The notes beneath the pieces are model-generated. The model saw nothing but the letters and a program-made list of their open reading frames with translations, had not been told where the DNA came from and did no database searches. The position numbers were made by a program, and so were the translations under genes. Shown here piece after piece: positions 9,433 through 22,685 of a DNA stretch of 64,000 bases. The DNA is from Vibrio ostreae (GTDB lineage: Bacteria > Pseudomonadota > Gammaproteobacteria > Enterobacterales > Vibrionaceae), in the NCBI RefSeq assembly GCF_019226825.1, contig NZ_CP076643.1, positions 3,162,001-3,226,000 of the forward strand. The letters run 5' to 3'. Numbering within the stretch: the first letter of the stretch is position 1; each line of letters starts with the position of its first letter.

Positions 9433-9444
9433 TGCTCTTTAACA
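9433..9444 (+). promoter_or_regulatory. boxA antitermination site (16S-23S spacer)
   Basis: TGCTCTTTAACA is an exact match to the enteric rRNA boxA, placed between tRNA-Ala and 23S. The rest of the spacer 9382-9688 holds 23S processing-stem sequence and no gene. Confidence 0.85.
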
Positions 9445-9688
9445 ATTTGGAAAGCTGACAAAATAATCTTTTGTTTATTCGTAAACGAAACATTATTTGT
9501 AAAGTTCTCAATGTATTCCTTAATGGAATACACCAACAACACATTCAAGTGTGCTTGGTAGAAACTTGTTTAACAAGTTTCAAAATTGAGTCCGGCAAAA
9601 TCGAAAAGTCTCTCGCTCATTCAAATAATGAGAGACAACGAAACCTTGGTGACTTGGTTCATCAACTCGAAACTCCTTCGGGTTGTAT

Positions 9689-12580
<2,892 letters not shown>

Positions 12581-12729
12581 ACAACACCCAAGGGGTTTTG
12601 ATGGACTCAATGACCAGTACATTGAATGTGTAATGAGAACGAAAACAGCTTTCCAATCTTTTGTCTTCACTTTTAAAAAAGTGAAAATAAAAGGTAATTA
12701 TCGCTTACAGCGGTAGTTAAACAGAATTT

Positions 12730-12849
12730 TGCTTGGCGACCATAGCGTTTTGGACCCACCTGACTCCATTCCGAACTCAGAAGTGAAACGAAACAGCGTC
12801 GATGGTAGTGTGGGGCCTCCCCATGTGAGAGTAGAACATCGCCAGGCTT
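12730..12849 (+). rRNA. rrf: 5S ribosomal RNA (first copy)
   Basis: A 120-base 5S rRNA starting TGCTTGGCGACC and ending CGCCAGGCTT, with the conserved CCGAACTCAGAAGTGAAACG loop. It differs from the second copy at 10 positions. Confidence 0.96.
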
Positions 12850-12943
12850 TAATTTCTTGTTTTCAGCTTTTTCAGAAAAGCTGAAAACAAAGCAGAGACT
12901 TGTTTTAAACAGGTTTCTCGTCCTCAGTGACAAGATTTAGTGT

Positions 12944-13019
<76 letters not shown>

Positions 13020-13051
13020 TTTATTCGACACGCGTAAGCGGTCAAAAAATT

Positions 13052-13171
13052 TGTTTGGCGACCATAGCACTTTGGACCCACCTGATTCCATTCCGAACTC
13101 AGAAGTGAAACGAAGTAGCGCCGATGGTAGTGTGGGGTTTCCCCATGTGAGAGTAGGACATCGCCAGGCTT
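13052..13171 (+). rRNA. rrf: 5S ribosomal RNA (second copy)
   Basis: A second 120-base 5S rRNA ending the operon (TGTTTGGCGACC to CGCCAGGCTT). Most differences from the first copy are transitions, several of them in paired helices. Confidence 0.96.
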
Positions 13172-13177
13172 GATTTC

Positions 13178-13214
13178 AAAACCCTGACCACAAGGTCGGG
13201 GTTTTCTCGTTTTA
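13178..13214 (+). terminator. rRNA operon terminator
   Basis: AAAACCCTGACC pairs with GGTCGGGGTTTT (one G-T pair) around a short ACAA loop, followed by a T-rich tail (TTTTCTCGTTTT). Confidence 0.9.
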
Positions 13215-13337
13215 AGCTTCCAGAATCCTAGTTCCTAGAGTGACAACTCGTCCCTTCCTTCTCTCTGTTTTTATCAATAATTGTTCTCACATGGGTGTGG
13301 CTTAGTATGCCCCTATGCGACATATTTCCTAGACCCT

Positions 13338-14126
13338 CTATATTCCCGCTCCCGCCTCATTTAATGCCCAGTTGTACTGATAGCGGATATTGCCCCGAAA
13401 ACCGGACAGGTCTGCACGATAGGTAGCCAGGTGCTGTATGAGCTGCTGACGGGAGCCAAAATCGACCTGATACCAGTCATAAATACTGGAGAGAACCAGC
13501 TTTTCGTCTTGCATGTGCGCGCCTTTTTCACTATTGATAAACTCTTGTGCGGCACTATCGAGCAACTGATCGAGATTATCAGCAGTAAAGGCTTGAGGCT
13601 GCAGGTTGGGGCAGCCCAGGCTGGCGCAGTTGAGTGCATAGTGAGTTCTTGGTTCGAGCCAGATCGGGCGCAGTATACGGTGCTCTATGTCATTCAGGGT
13701 TAACGTTTGACCGGCAATCGTGAGCACTTTGTCATCCCAGGGCCCAAAGCTGAACAGGCCGCCTAATTGGGTAATGGAGTCGAGTGGATAGTGTTGCAGG
13801 ATGAGTTGTACCGTTTGTGCATTATAGAGATTTATCCAATAGGCATATTGCTCTGAACGGTTAAGCGTCCTTGGGTCGATAGCCGCCAGAGAAGAAAGGT
13901 AACGACTGAGTTTGTGCTGATCTGTCTGGCTGACGGCGGCGTAGTTAAACAAGGTATATTCGCCATTGCGGGAGAGATAGCGATCAAGTAGTTGTTGCCA
14001 GGCGTCATGAGCTATTTTTTGCCGGTTTTCTTGGTTACTGGCCGTCCAAAAAAGCCACAAATCAGCTTTTGGTGCAGCGAATACGCTGACAGGCAAGCAG
14101 AGTAATAAACTCAGTAGGTATTTCAT
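13338..14126 (-). CDS. Exported DUF547 family protein
   Basis: A 262-residue protein of the DUF547 family, function unknown. Residues 1-17 are a signal peptide (MKYLLSLLLCLPVSVFA-AP), so it should be periplasmic. Family marks are EQYAYWINLYNAQTVQLILQ, the core DUF547 stretch, and the cysteine motif ALNCASLGCPNLQPQAF about residue 165. Conserved histidines, aspartates and cysteines in the family hint at an enzyme, but I know of no proven reaction. It is transcribed alone, convergent with the rRNA operon, and I see no strong terminator of its own after 13338. Confidence 0.88.
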   Translation of the reverse strand: MKYLLSLLLCLPVSVFAAPKADLWLFWTASNQENRQKIAHDAWQQLLDRYLSRNGEYTLFNYAAVSQTDQHKLSRYLSSLAAIDPRTLNRSEQYAYWINLYNAQTVQLILQHYPLDSITQLGGLFSFGPWDDKVLTIAGQTLTLNDIEHRILRPIWLEPRTHYALNCASLGCPNLQPQAFTADNLDQLLDSAAQEFINSEKGAHMQDEKLVLSSIYDWYQVDFGSRQQLIQHLATYRADLSGFRGNIRYQYNWALNEAGAGI

Positions 14127-14228
14127 CGGCGTAACTTTCCTTACTGTTGCTGAGCTGACGTCATTCAGACCGGATAAGGTGACAATTGCTTATAGAATTA
14201 ATACTAGCCGCTAAAATACGTCAGGTAC

Positions 14229-14254
14229 AAAAAGGGCTGCAGTATGCAGCCCTT
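14229..14254 (-). terminator. Terminator of the leuABCD operon
   Basis: On the minus strand AAGGGCTGCA pairs with TGCAGCCCTT around a three-base loop, followed by a run of Ts. It lies 23 bases after the leuD stop. Confidence 0.93.
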
Positions 14255-14276
14255 GTACAGAATCTCAATCGCGCCG

Positions 14277-14879
14277 TTATTTCAGAAACGCCGGGATTTT
14301 TGCTTCATATTCGGCGATCTTCGCTTCATGCTGAAGCGTCAGGCCGATGTTGTCTAACCCGTTGAGCAGACAGTGACGACGGAACTCATCGATTTCAAAT
14401 GAGTAGCTTTTGCCATTCGCAGAAACTGTCATGCTTTCCAGATCAACCGTGATGTGTGCACCTTCGTTAGCTTCAACGTAAGTGAACAGTTCATCCACTT
14501 CCTGCTCGGTCAGGCGTACCGGAACCATCTGGTTGTTGATTGAGTTACCGTAGAAAATGTCCGCAAAGCTTGGGGCGATCATGACACGGATACCATAATC
14601 AGCCAGTGCCCAGGGAGCGTGCTCACGAGATGAACCACAACCGAAGTTCTCGCGCGCCAGCAGAATACTGGCGCCCTGATAACGGGCTTTGTTCATCACA
14701 AATTCCGGATTGGCCTGCTGACCGGCATCATCCAGGAAGCGCCAGTCGTGGAACAGGTGCTTACCAAAACCGATGCGGTTTACTTTCTGCAGAAACTGTT
14801 TCGGGATGATGGCATCTGTATCGACGTTTGCTGCGTCCAGAGGAACCACTAAGCCTGTATGTTGTTGAAAACCTGCCAT
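14277..14879 (-). CDS. leuD: 3-isopropylmalate dehydratase small subunit
   Basis: LeuD, 200 residues, about the usual length (201 in E. coli). With LeuC it forms the isopropylmalate isomerase of leucine synthesis, swapping the hydroxyl group of 2-isopropylmalate to give 3-isopropylmalate. The swivelling aconitase-like domain is seen in [19 protein letters not shown] and in [14 protein letters not shown]. It starts 18 bases after leuC, is the last gene of the operon and is followed by a strong terminator. Confidence 0.97.
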   Translation of the reverse strand: MAGFQQHTGLVVPLDAANVDTDAIIPKQFLQKVNRIGFGKHLFHDWRFLDDAGQQANPEFVMNKARYQGASILLARENFGCGSSREHAPWALADYGIRVMIAPSFADIFYGNSINNQMVPVRLTEQEVDELFTYVEANEGAHITVDLESMTVSANGKSYSFEIDEFRRHCLLNGLDNIGLTLQHEAKIAEYEAKIPAFLK

Positions 14880-14897
14880 TGTTTATGTCCTCTGTCC

Positions 14898-16304
14898 TTA
14901 GTTAATTTCGCGGATATCGACGAAGTGGCCAGCGATCGCGGCGGCTGCTGCCATTGCCGGGCTGACCAGATGGGTACGACCATCACGGCCCTGACGGCCT
15001 TCAAAGTTACGGTTGGAGGTCGATGCACAACGCTCCCCAGGACCTAAGCGGTCATTGTTCATCGCCAGACACATTGAGCAACCCGGCAGGCGCCATTCAA
15101 AACCGGCTTCGATAAAGATCTTATCCAGACCTTCAGCTTCCGCCTGAGCTTTCACCTGTTCAGAGCCAGGGACGATCAGAGCCTGCACGTGAGAGGCGAC
15201 TTTCTTGCCTTTGGCAACTGCCGCTGCTGCACGCATATCTTCGATACGTGAGTTAGTACAGGAACCGACGAAGACTTTATCAACCGGGTAGTCAGACAGC
15301 ATTTTGCCTGCTTCCAGACCCATGTAAGCCAGTGCTTTTTCTGCTGAAGCGCGTTCTACCGGATCGGCAAATGAAGCCGGAGCCGGAATCGGTTGATCAA
15401 CGGCGATCACCTGGCCCGGGTTGGTTCCCCAGGTAACCTGCGGTTTGATGTCAGCACCGTTCAGAGTTACGACAGCATCGAACTGCGCGTCTTCGTCCGT
15501 TTTAAAGGTTTTCCAGTACTCGACGGCCGCATCCCAGTCAGCTCCGCTTGGTGCAAACTTACGACCTTTGATGTAGTTAAATGTGGTCTCATCTGGTGCG
15601 ATCAAGCCAGCTTTTGCGCCTAACTCAATAGCCATGTTACACACGGTCATACGGCCTTCCATCGATAGATCACGGATAGCTTCGCCGCAGAATTCAACCA
15701 CATAGCCGGTACCGCCAGCCGCCGTGGTTTCACCAATGATAGCCAGTACGATATCTTTCGCGGTAATGCCCTCGGCAACTTTGCCTTTGACTTCAATTTT
15801 CATTGTCTTGGCGCGCGCTTGTTTCAGCGTCTGGGTCGCCAGAACATGTTCAACTTCGGACGTACCGATACCGAATGCCAGTGAACCGAACGCACCGTGA
15901 GTCGCAGTATGTGAGTCACCACATACGATCGTCATGCCCGGCAGGGTAATACCCAGCTCAGGTCCCATAACGTGTACTATGCCCTGGTATTTGTGGTTGA
16001 GGTCATACAGGGTGACGCCAAACTCTTCACAGTTCTTAGACAGGGTTTCCATCTGAATACGGGCCATTTCGCCGGACGCATTGATGTCTTTGGTGGTGGT
16101 CGATACGTTGTGGTCCATGGTCGCGAAGGTCTTACCGACCTGACGCACTTGGCGTCCTTTTTCGCGCAGGCCGTCAAATGCCTGTGGCGAGGTCACTTCG
16201 TGGACCAGGTGGCGGTCGATATACAGAATCGGGTTTTCACCCTGCGCCGCAACGACAACGTGCGCATCGTAAACTTTTTCGTATAAGGTTTTTGCTTGGG
16301 ACAT
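14898..16304 (-). CDS. leuC: 3-isopropylmalate dehydratase large subunit
   Basis: LeuC, 468 residues, the iron-sulfur catalytic subunit of isopropylmalate isomerase. Aconitase-family marks are [33 protein letters not shown] and the cluster-binding GCSMCLAMN; three cysteines should hold a [4Fe-4S] cluster. It lies between leuB and leuD on one transcript. The 74-base gap before it carries a perfect 20-base palindrome, the longest non-coding gap inside the operon. Confidence 0.97.
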   Translation of the reverse strand: MSQAKTLYEKVYDAHVVVAAQGENPILYIDRHLVHEVTSPQAFDGLREKGRQVRQVGKTFATMDHNVSTTTKDINASGEMARIQMETLSKNCEEFGVTLYDLNHKYQGIVHVMGPELGITLPGMTIVCGDSHTATHGAFGSLAFGIGTSEVEHVLATQTLKQARAKTMKIEVKGKVAEGITAKDIVLAIIGETTAAGGTGYVVEFCGEAIRDLSMEGRMTVCNMAIELGAKAGLIAPDETTFNYIKGRKFAPSGADWDAAVEYWKTFKTDEDAQFDAVVTLNGADIKPQVTWGTNPGQVIAVDQPIPAPASFADPVERASAEKALAYMGLEAGKMLSDYPVDKVFVGSCTNSRIEDMRAAAAVAKGKKVASHVQALIVPGSEQVKAQAEAEGLDKIFIEAGFEWRLPGCSMCLAMNNDRLGPGERCASTSNRNFEGRQGRDGRTHLVSPAMAAAAAIAGHFVDIREIN

Positions 16305-16337
16305 TGCTACTTCCTTGAGCTCAAGAGAGCCAGAGTG

Positions 16338-16357
16338 GAGCCGGTTTAAACCGGCTC
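16338..16357. repeat. Perfect 20-base palindrome between leuB and leuC
   Basis: GAGCCGGTTT followed by AAACCGGCTC. In RNA it would form a hairpin with a small loop. It lies inside the operon, between the leuB stop and the leuC ribosome binding site. On the plus strand it is followed by four Ts; on the minus (coding) strand no T-run follows, so it may stabilise or mark processing of the mRNA rather than end it. Confidence 0.85.
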
Positions 16358-16378
16358 TTTTAGTTATGCTTGAGACGA

Positions 16379-17479
<1,101 letters not shown>

Positions 17480-17530
17480 TTACGTATCTGATATTTTTCG
17501 TTCAAAGTTGTGTTTGCGATAGTGGCGGTC

Positions 17531-19081
17531 TTAAACCGTCGCTATTTTCTTTTTCTGTTTAATTTCGGCAATCTGGTCAGCACGATGAATGCTGTTAATC
17601 ACGTGCAGTAGTGCCTGGCCGGATGCTTCTACGATATCGGTTGAGATGCCGGTACCGTGATATTTACGGCCTTTGTAATTAGCGATGATATCCGCCTGAC
17701 CTAAGCCGTCTTCACCTTCGCCTTTAGCGGTCAGATCAAACTTGTCCAGTACGATATCGTAACCGGTGATGCGGTAGATACATTGGTACAGCGCATCTAC
17801 CGGGCCGTTACCGACTGCGGCTTCGCATTTCTCTTCGTCACCGCATTGCAGTTTGATGGATGTTGTCGCCATCACACTACCGGACTGGACACTCAGGTAG
17901 TTCAGCTTGTAGAAATCATCTTCTTCGCGCAGATTCGAGAAGTGCATCAGCGCTTCCAGATCGTAGTCAAATACCTGGCCTTTACGGTCAGCCAGTTTCA
18001 GGAAGTCGGCGTATAAAGCATCCAGATTGTACTCAGCCTCGTTGTAACCCATGCTATCCATGTGACTCTTGACTGCAGCACGGCCGCTGCGGCTGGTCAG
18101 GTTCAGAGCTTGGTTTTTCAGGCCAATCGACTCCGGTGTCATGATTTCGTAGGTATTCTTATTTTTCAGCATACCGTCCTGGTGGATACCGGAAGAGTGA
18201 CTGAAGGCATTGGCACCGACGATGGCTTTGTTACTTTGAATCGGCATGTTACACAGCTGGCTGACCAGTTTACTGGTACGGCTGATTTCTTCATGCTTGA
18301 AGCCGGTTTTTACGCCCATCAGTTCGCCACGCGTTTTGATGATCATAGCCACTTCTTCCAGCGCGGTATTACCGGCGCGTTCACCGATACCGTTGATAGT
18401 CCCTTCTACCTGACGTGCACCAGCTTGAACAGCTGCAATTGAGTTGGCAACCGATAAGCCTAAGTCATCGTGACAATGAACGGAGATAACCGCTTTATCG
18501 ATGTTTGGTACGCGGTTAAACAGCTGCTCAATAATACCACCGAATTCGCTTGGCAGGGTGTAACCCACGGTATCCGGGATGTTAATTGTGGTCGCGCCCG
18601 CATTAATCGCCGCTTCCACCATACGGCACAGATTATCGATAGGAGTGCGGCCAGCATCTTCACATGAGAACTCGACATCATCGGTGTAGTTACGCGCATG
18701 TTTAACGGCATTTACTGCCATTTCTACCACATCATCGTAAGTGCGGCGTAATTTGTCTTGAACGTGGATGGTGGAAGTCGCCAGGAAGGTGTGGATTCGG
18801 AAAGCTTCAGCGACTTTCAGTGCTTCTGCTGCGACATCGATATCTTTTGCAACGGCACGGGAAAGGGCACAAACACGACTGTTTTTGATGTTTTTAGCGA
18901 TGGTTTGCACCGATTCAAAATCACCAGGTGATGAAACCGGAAAGCCCGCTTCGATCACGTCAACACCCAGGCGTTCCAGTGCGAATGCGATTTGCAGCTT
19001 TTCCTTTACAGTTAGGCTGGCAGATAATGCTTGTTCACCATCGCGCAACGTTGTGTCGAATATAATCACCTGATCGTTCAT
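17531..19081 (-). CDS. leuA: 2-isopropylmalate synthase
   Basis: LeuA, 516 residues, joins acetyl-CoA and 2-ketoisovalerate, the committed step of leucine synthesis. The catalytic TIM barrel shows [20 protein letters not shown] (metal-binding Asp and the RDGEQ motif) and [15 protein letters not shown]. The C-terminal regulatory domain (about residues 390-516) is present at full length, so leucine feedback inhibition is expected. It is the first structural gene of the operon, placed after a leucine-rich leader peptide and attenuator, with leuO about 2.5 kb away on the other strand. Confidence 0.98.
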   Translation of the reverse strand: MNDQVIIFDTTLRDGEQALSASLTVKEKLQIAFALERLGVDVIEAGFPVSSPGDFESVQTIAKNIKNSRVCALSRAVAKDIDVAAEALKVAEAFRIHTFLATSTIHVQDKLRRTYDDVVEMAVNAVKHARNYTDDVEFSCEDAGRTPIDNLCRMVEAAINAGATTINIPDTVGYTLPSEFGGIIEQLFNRVPNIDKAVISVHCHDDLGLSVANSIAAVQAGARQVEGTINGIGERAGNTALEEVAMIIKTRGELMGVKTGFKHEEISRTSKLVSQLCNMPIQSNKAIVGANAFSHSSGIHQDGMLKNKNTYEIMTPESIGLKNQALNLTSRSGRAAVKSHMDSMGYNEAEYNLDALYADFLKLADRKGQVFDYDLEALMHFSNLREEDDFYKLNYLSVQSGSVMATTSIKLQCGDEEKCEAAVGNGPVDALYQCIYRITGYDIVLDKFDLTAKGEGEDGLGQADIIANYKGRKYHGTGISTDIVEASGQALLHVINSIHRADQIAEIKQKKKIATV

Positions 19082-19132
19082 GTTTGCTTCCTCTTTCCGA
19101 GAGTTAATCGTTTACTTCCTGAATTTAATTAT

Positions 19133-19159
19133 AAAAAAACCCGCATTGGATGCGGGTTT
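19133..19159 (-). terminator. leu operon attenuator terminator
   Basis: On the minus strand AACCCGCA pairs with TGCGGGTT, followed by seven Ts, 35 bases after the leader-peptide stop and about 50 bases before leuA. With the Leu-codon-rich leader this is a typical transcription attenuator. Confidence 0.9.
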
Positions 19160-19193
19160 CTGTAAATCTGTTGTGGTGTTTTTCTGCCACAGA

Positions 19194-19256
19194 CTACCCG
19201 CGCGATGGAATCACGATAAGGAGCAGGCTGAGGAGTAGAGAAAAGCGCATTGTCAT
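19194..19256 (-). CDS. leuL: leu operon leader peptide
   Basis: A 20-codon reading frame that starts ATG ACA ATG CGC on the minus strand and includes LLLSLLL, six leucine codons in a run of seven. It lies between the leu promoter and the attenuator terminator. Slow ribosome movement over these codons when Leu-tRNA is short would let the antiterminator form. An internal ATG two codons later is an alternative start. The product itself has no expected function. Confidence 0.88.
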   Translation of the reverse strand: MTMRFSLLLSLLLIVIPSRG

Positions 19257-19288
19257 TACAAGCTGACCACCAAAATTAAGATAACAGA

Positions 19289-19317
19289 TTAGTACCGCAC
19301 TCACTTGAGCACGTCAA
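19289..19317 (-). promoter_or_regulatory. Probable leuLABCD promoter
   Basis: On the minus strand TTGACG (19312-19317) and TACTAA (19289-19294) are 17 bases apart; transcription would start about 30 bases before leuL. The AT-rich region up to 19500 could bind LeuO, but I see no defined site. Confidence 0.7.
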
Positions 19318-19615
19318 CCATAAGTTGATTTTTTATTCGCGGTCTGGAGTTTTAAATTGCAATCGAATCTACAGTCAGCATTATATGCTATTGCTCGTAT
19401 CGTAATCCCACTCTAAATACAGAGTTGCCGAAGTTTTCTCTTTTTGTCTTTTGTTCTGTTTTATAGCAATAAGGTGCTTATCTGGCGTCAAGCGCGTGCA
19501 TGAACTTGTGCCTGCTGACTTTGTCATTCATTTACAAACAAAGCATCACCGATTTGTCATCTGCTGCTCTTATCTTTGGCCTAGATAGGGTATCTCAACA
19601 GGGAGAAGAGTGCTT

Positions 19616-20149
19616 ATGCGTACCATCGAACCTATCGCTAAGCTTGACTTGGCCTTTTCAATACTGTGTTTACAACACAAATTCAATCATCCGATCGCCC
19701 GGGTGAGCAGGGCCGTATCCCATACTGGCGACGGCCACTTGTACGTTTTGTTTGGGGTATTGGCGTGGGCGTTGGATGGGCACAACGGACATCTTTTTTT
19801 GTATGCTGGTCTGCTGGCGTTTGCGTTTGAGTTACCGGTGTACTGGGGGTTAAAAAACAGCTTTCAGCGCCGTCGACCGGCAGAATTATCACCTCATCTG
19901 ACCGCGTTTATTACTCCGTCTGATCGCTACAGCCTGCCATCCGGTCACACCGCAGCAGCGTTTGTAATGGCAACCCTGATTGGCCATTTCTATCCTGAGA
20001 TTTATGCACTGGCCCTGTTATGGGCGGCATTGATTGGCAGTGCACGTATTTTGCTCGGGGTACATTTTTTAAGTGATGTACTGATTGGTGCCTGTCTGGG
20101 CATCGGCAGCGCGACTCTGTCGCTGTTATTGCTGGAGAGCTTCCTGTGA
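19616..20149 (+). CDS. PAP2-family membrane phosphatase
   Basis: A 177-residue integral membrane protein of the type 2 phosphatidic acid phosphatase family, which removes phosphate from lipid phosphates or undecaprenyl diphosphate. The three catalytic motifs are visible: KNSFQRRRP, PSGHTA and ARILLGVHFLSDV. Several hydrophobic segments surround them. The ATG at 19616 is used; a GTG at 19610 is only 4 bases from the GGGAG site and is less likely. Its stop overlaps the start of the next gene by four bases (GTGA), so both are translated together; the substrate may relate to a glycosylated lipid. Confidence 0.88.
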   Translation: MRTIEPIAKLDLAFSILCLQHKFNHPIARVSRAVSHTGDGHLYVLFGVLAWALDGHNGHLFLYAGLLAFAFELPVYWGLKNSFQRRRPAELSPHLTAFITPSDRYSLPSGHTAAAFVMATLIGHFYPEIYALALLWAALIGSARILLGVHFLSDVLIGACLGIGSATLSLLLLESFL

Positions 20150-21192
20150 AGATCCTTTACGGTGTGCAAGGCACGGGCAACGGGCATATTACCCGTGCTC
20201 GCGCGATGTGTGAGGCATTTGCCCTGCGCGGTGCGCAAATTGACTTTTTGTTTTCCGGCCGGGCACAGAGACAATATTTCTCGATGGAGTGTTTTGGGGA
20301 TTACCAGACCCGGCGTGGAATGACGTTTGCCACCGATAAGGGGCGGGTGAATTATTGTAAAACCGCACTCAATAACAGTCCGCTGCAACTGCTGCGCGAA
20401 ATTAAGCAGTTGGATCTCTCTGCTTATGATCTGGTGCTGAACGACTTTGAACCGGTGTCCGCCTGGGCGGCAAAGCAGCAAAAGGTTTCTTGCATCGGCA
20501 TTAGCCATCAGAACGCTTTTCGTTACTCGGTGCCCCTGAAAGGCGCGAGCTGGTTTGATAAAGTGATCATGCGCCGTTTCGCTCCGGCCGATCACCACCT
20601 TGGCCTGCACTGGTATCATTTTGAACAGCCGATTCTGCCGCCTATTGTGCACACTTCACTGCAACCGAGCAGCTGTCAGGATTACATTCTGGTCTATCTG
20701 CCGTTTGAAAACGTCGAAGAGGTGTGTGAGCTGCTGTTCCGTTTTGCTAATCACCAGTTTGTGTTTTATCACCCCAATATTGTTGAAGATGAGGTGATCG
20801 AGAACGTTGAGTTGCGCTCGCTTTGTCACAGTCGCTTTCAACAACATTTGCATCATTGTGCCGGTGTGATGGCCAATGGTGGTTTCGAGCTTCCGTCAGA
20901 GGCGATGTCGCTGGGTAAGAAACTTTTACTCAAGCCGCTGAATGGTCAGTTTGAACAGCAAAGTAATGTCGCGACATTAGATATTCTTGGCTTGGCGTCA
21001 GTGATGGATTTTCTCGATCCTTCCGCAGTGAGCCGCTGGCTGGATGAAAAACAGGCAGAGAAAGTGGTGTACCCTAATGTGGCGAATGCGATCGTTGATT
21101 GGGTGCTGAAAGGCCACTGGAATGATCACTCTGAGCTATGCAACAGTTTATGGCAGCAGGTCGATTTTCCGAGCTATGTCTCAATAAATTGA
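20146..21192 (+). CDS. Glycosyltransferase-like protein of the MJ1255/VC2487 type
   Basis: A 348-residue protein of a family named after MJ1255 and VC2487, distantly related to UDP-glycosyltransferases of the MurG fold. The N-terminal YGVQGTGNGHITRARAM is the glycine-rich nucleotide-binding loop of that fold, and ANGGFELPSEAMSLGKKLLLKPL near residue 245 matches the donor-binding region. The real substrate is unknown. It starts at a GTG overlapping the stop of the PAP2 gene, which suggests a joint role in lipid or cell-envelope modification. A terminator follows at 21321. Confidence 0.82.
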   Translation: MKILYGVQGTGNGHITRARAMCEAFALRGAQIDFLFSGRAQRQYFSMECFGDYQTRRGMTFATDKGRVNYCKTALNNSPLQLLREIKQLDLSAYDLVLNDFEPVSAWAAKQQKVSCIGISHQNAFRYSVPLKGASWFDKVIMRRFAPADHHLGLHWYHFEQPILPPIVHTSLQPSSCQDYILVYLPFENVEEVCELLFRFANHQFVFYHPNIVEDEVIENVELRSLCHSRFQQHLHHCAGVMANGGFELPSEAMSLGKKLLLKPLNGQFEQQSNVATLDILGLASVMDFLDPSAVSRWLDEKQAEKVVYPNVANAIVDWVLKGHWNDHSELCNSLWQQVDFPSYVSIN

Positions 21193-21320
21193 TTGCTCTC
21201 ATGATTGGATTTTATGCTTTTATTAACCCGCCAAATGATGGTTAACGATAAAACTTTTATTTATTAATCCAGTCAATGAGTGTGGTTATGTCATTGATGT
21301 CGATTTTTACATTTTTTTAT

Positions 21321-21356
21321 AAAAAGCCAATGTATTGAATTGCATTGGCTTTTTTT
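21321..21356 (+). terminator. Terminator after the glycosyltransferase-like gene
   Basis: AAAAAGCCAATG pairs perfectly with CATTGGCTTTTT, then more Ts. Confidence 0.93.
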
Positions 21357-21394
21357 GTGTTCGGGTAAAAAATACTGACTTTTTATCAATCGTA

Positions 21395-21422
21395 TTGCCA
21401 ATCGATTAGGGAATGTTGATAT
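21395..21422 (+). promoter_or_regulatory. Candidate leuO promoter
   Basis: TTGCCA (21395-21400), 16-base spacer, TGATAT (21417-21422), in a strongly AT-rich stretch such as H-NS binds. It lies about 130 bases before the leuO start. The rest of 21193-21553 shows nothing else besides the terminator. Confidence 0.45.
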
Positions 21423-21553
21423 TAGATTTCCCGATGGATGTATCCGGTAGATAAATACCACCAATAATGGCTATTCACTTGCCCCTCCGGACATCAATAA
21501 GTCGTCGAATGTTTCGCGACTGTGAGCGAGACAACTACGAAGAGGCGTACCAA

Positions 21554-22510
21554 ATGCTAGATAGAAAAGATACGATGAGCGCCATAGCCAGCTATCGAAT
21601 GGAAAGTACATTACGTGGTGTAGACCTCAATTTGCTGACGGTGTTTGATGCTGTCATGCAAGAGCAGAATATTACCCGAGCCGCACACAACCTGGGCATG
21701 TCTCAACCGGCGGTGAGTAACGCCGTTGCCCGTCTGAAAGTGATGTTTAATGATGAGCTGTTTATGCGTCAGGGACGTGGTATCCAGCCAACCCAGCGTG
21801 CGCGTCAGTTGTTTGCTCCTATCCGTCAGGCTCTGCAATTAATTCGCAATGAACTGCCAAGTGCGGTGTTTGCCCCTGAATCTTCAACCCGTCTGTTTAA
21901 ACTGGCGATTTGCAGTCCGTGTGATATTCGTTTCGCACCGCAAATCATGACCGGAATTCACCAGCAGGCTCCGAATGTTCAGCTGCATTTAGATGCGGAA
22001 TTTGATCGTCAACTGGCTGAGCGTATGCGTTATCAGGAGATCGATTTCGTTATCGATTACGCTCATTTTGATGAGCAGGGCTTCTCCAGTACAGAAATCT
22101 TCCAGGATGAGCTGGTGGTCGTCACTTCAAAACACCATCCGCGTATTCAGGGGGCTGTGAGCCGTGAAGAGTTGGCACGCGAGCAGCACGCGAAGCTGTC
22201 CAAAGTCCATGGCCAGCGCAGTTTTTCTGAGCAGGCTTATCGTGAGCTCGATTGTCAGCCAAGCTACGAAGGCACCGGTCTGAGCAATGTACTGTATGTG
22301 GTTGGCCAGTCTGAGCTGGTGACCATTGCTCCACGCTGGATGGTAGAAAATGCCGCCAACAAGCAAGAGCTGCAAATGCTGGAGTTTCCGTTTGATCACG
22401 GCCGTATCAGTGGTTACCTGAGCTGGCATGAATCGAGTGAAAAAGACAAAGGACACATTTGGTTACGAGATCAGTTAATGATGATTTGTGGTAACGTGGT
22501 CGCCGGATAA
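21554..22510 (+). CDS. leuO: LysR-type regulator LeuO
   Basis: LeuO, 318 residues from the ATG at 21554 (MLDRKDTM), which fits the family length of about 314; the frame is open 29 codons further upstream without support. The N-terminal helix-turn-helix is seen in DLNLLTVFDAVMQEQNITRAAHNLGMSQPAVSNAVARL, with the long helix linker and a LysR-substrate domain after about residue 115. LeuO is a global regulator and H-NS antagonist; in V. cholerae it is known to act in stress and virulence control. Its position near leuABCD is conserved. A strong terminator follows. Confidence 0.95.
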   Translation: MLDRKDTMSAIASYRMESTLRGVDLNLLTVFDAVMQEQNITRAAHNLGMSQPAVSNAVARLKVMFNDELFMRQGRGIQPTQRARQLFAPIRQALQLIRNELPSAVFAPESSTRLFKLAICSPCDIRFAPQIMTGIHQQAPNVQLHLDAEFDRQLAERMRYQEIDFVIDYAHFDEQGFSSTEIFQDELVVVTSKHHPRIQGAVSREELAREQHAKLSKVHGQRSFSEQAYRELDCQPSYEGTGLSNVLYVVGQSELVTIAPRWMVENAANKQELQMLEFPFDHGRISGYLSWHESSEKDKGHIWLRDQLMMICGNVVAG

Positions 22511-22532
22511 CCTGCCACTCAAGCCAGAAATG

Positions 22533-22568
22533 ACCTCAGATTGAAGTGATTCAGTCTGAGGTTTTTTT
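22533..22568 (+). terminator. leuO terminator
   Basis: ACCTCAGATTGA pairs with TCAGTCTGAGGT (one G-T pair), followed by seven Ts. Confidence 0.93.
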
Positions 22569-22685
22569 ATCTCTGTAGCACACCACGATTACTGATAACT
22601 TTGATATCCATCGTTGTCTTTTACTCCGCGAAAGGTAGACTTGCGCGCGAAATAGCTTACAGGTGTAAGCCAAAGGTAAATAGAG

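Noticed and set aside
18062..18442. Long antisense frames inside leuA, leuB, leuC, pyrG, barA and era
   Set aside because: Opposite-strand shadows of well-supported genes in GC-balanced DNA, with no recognisable protein features.
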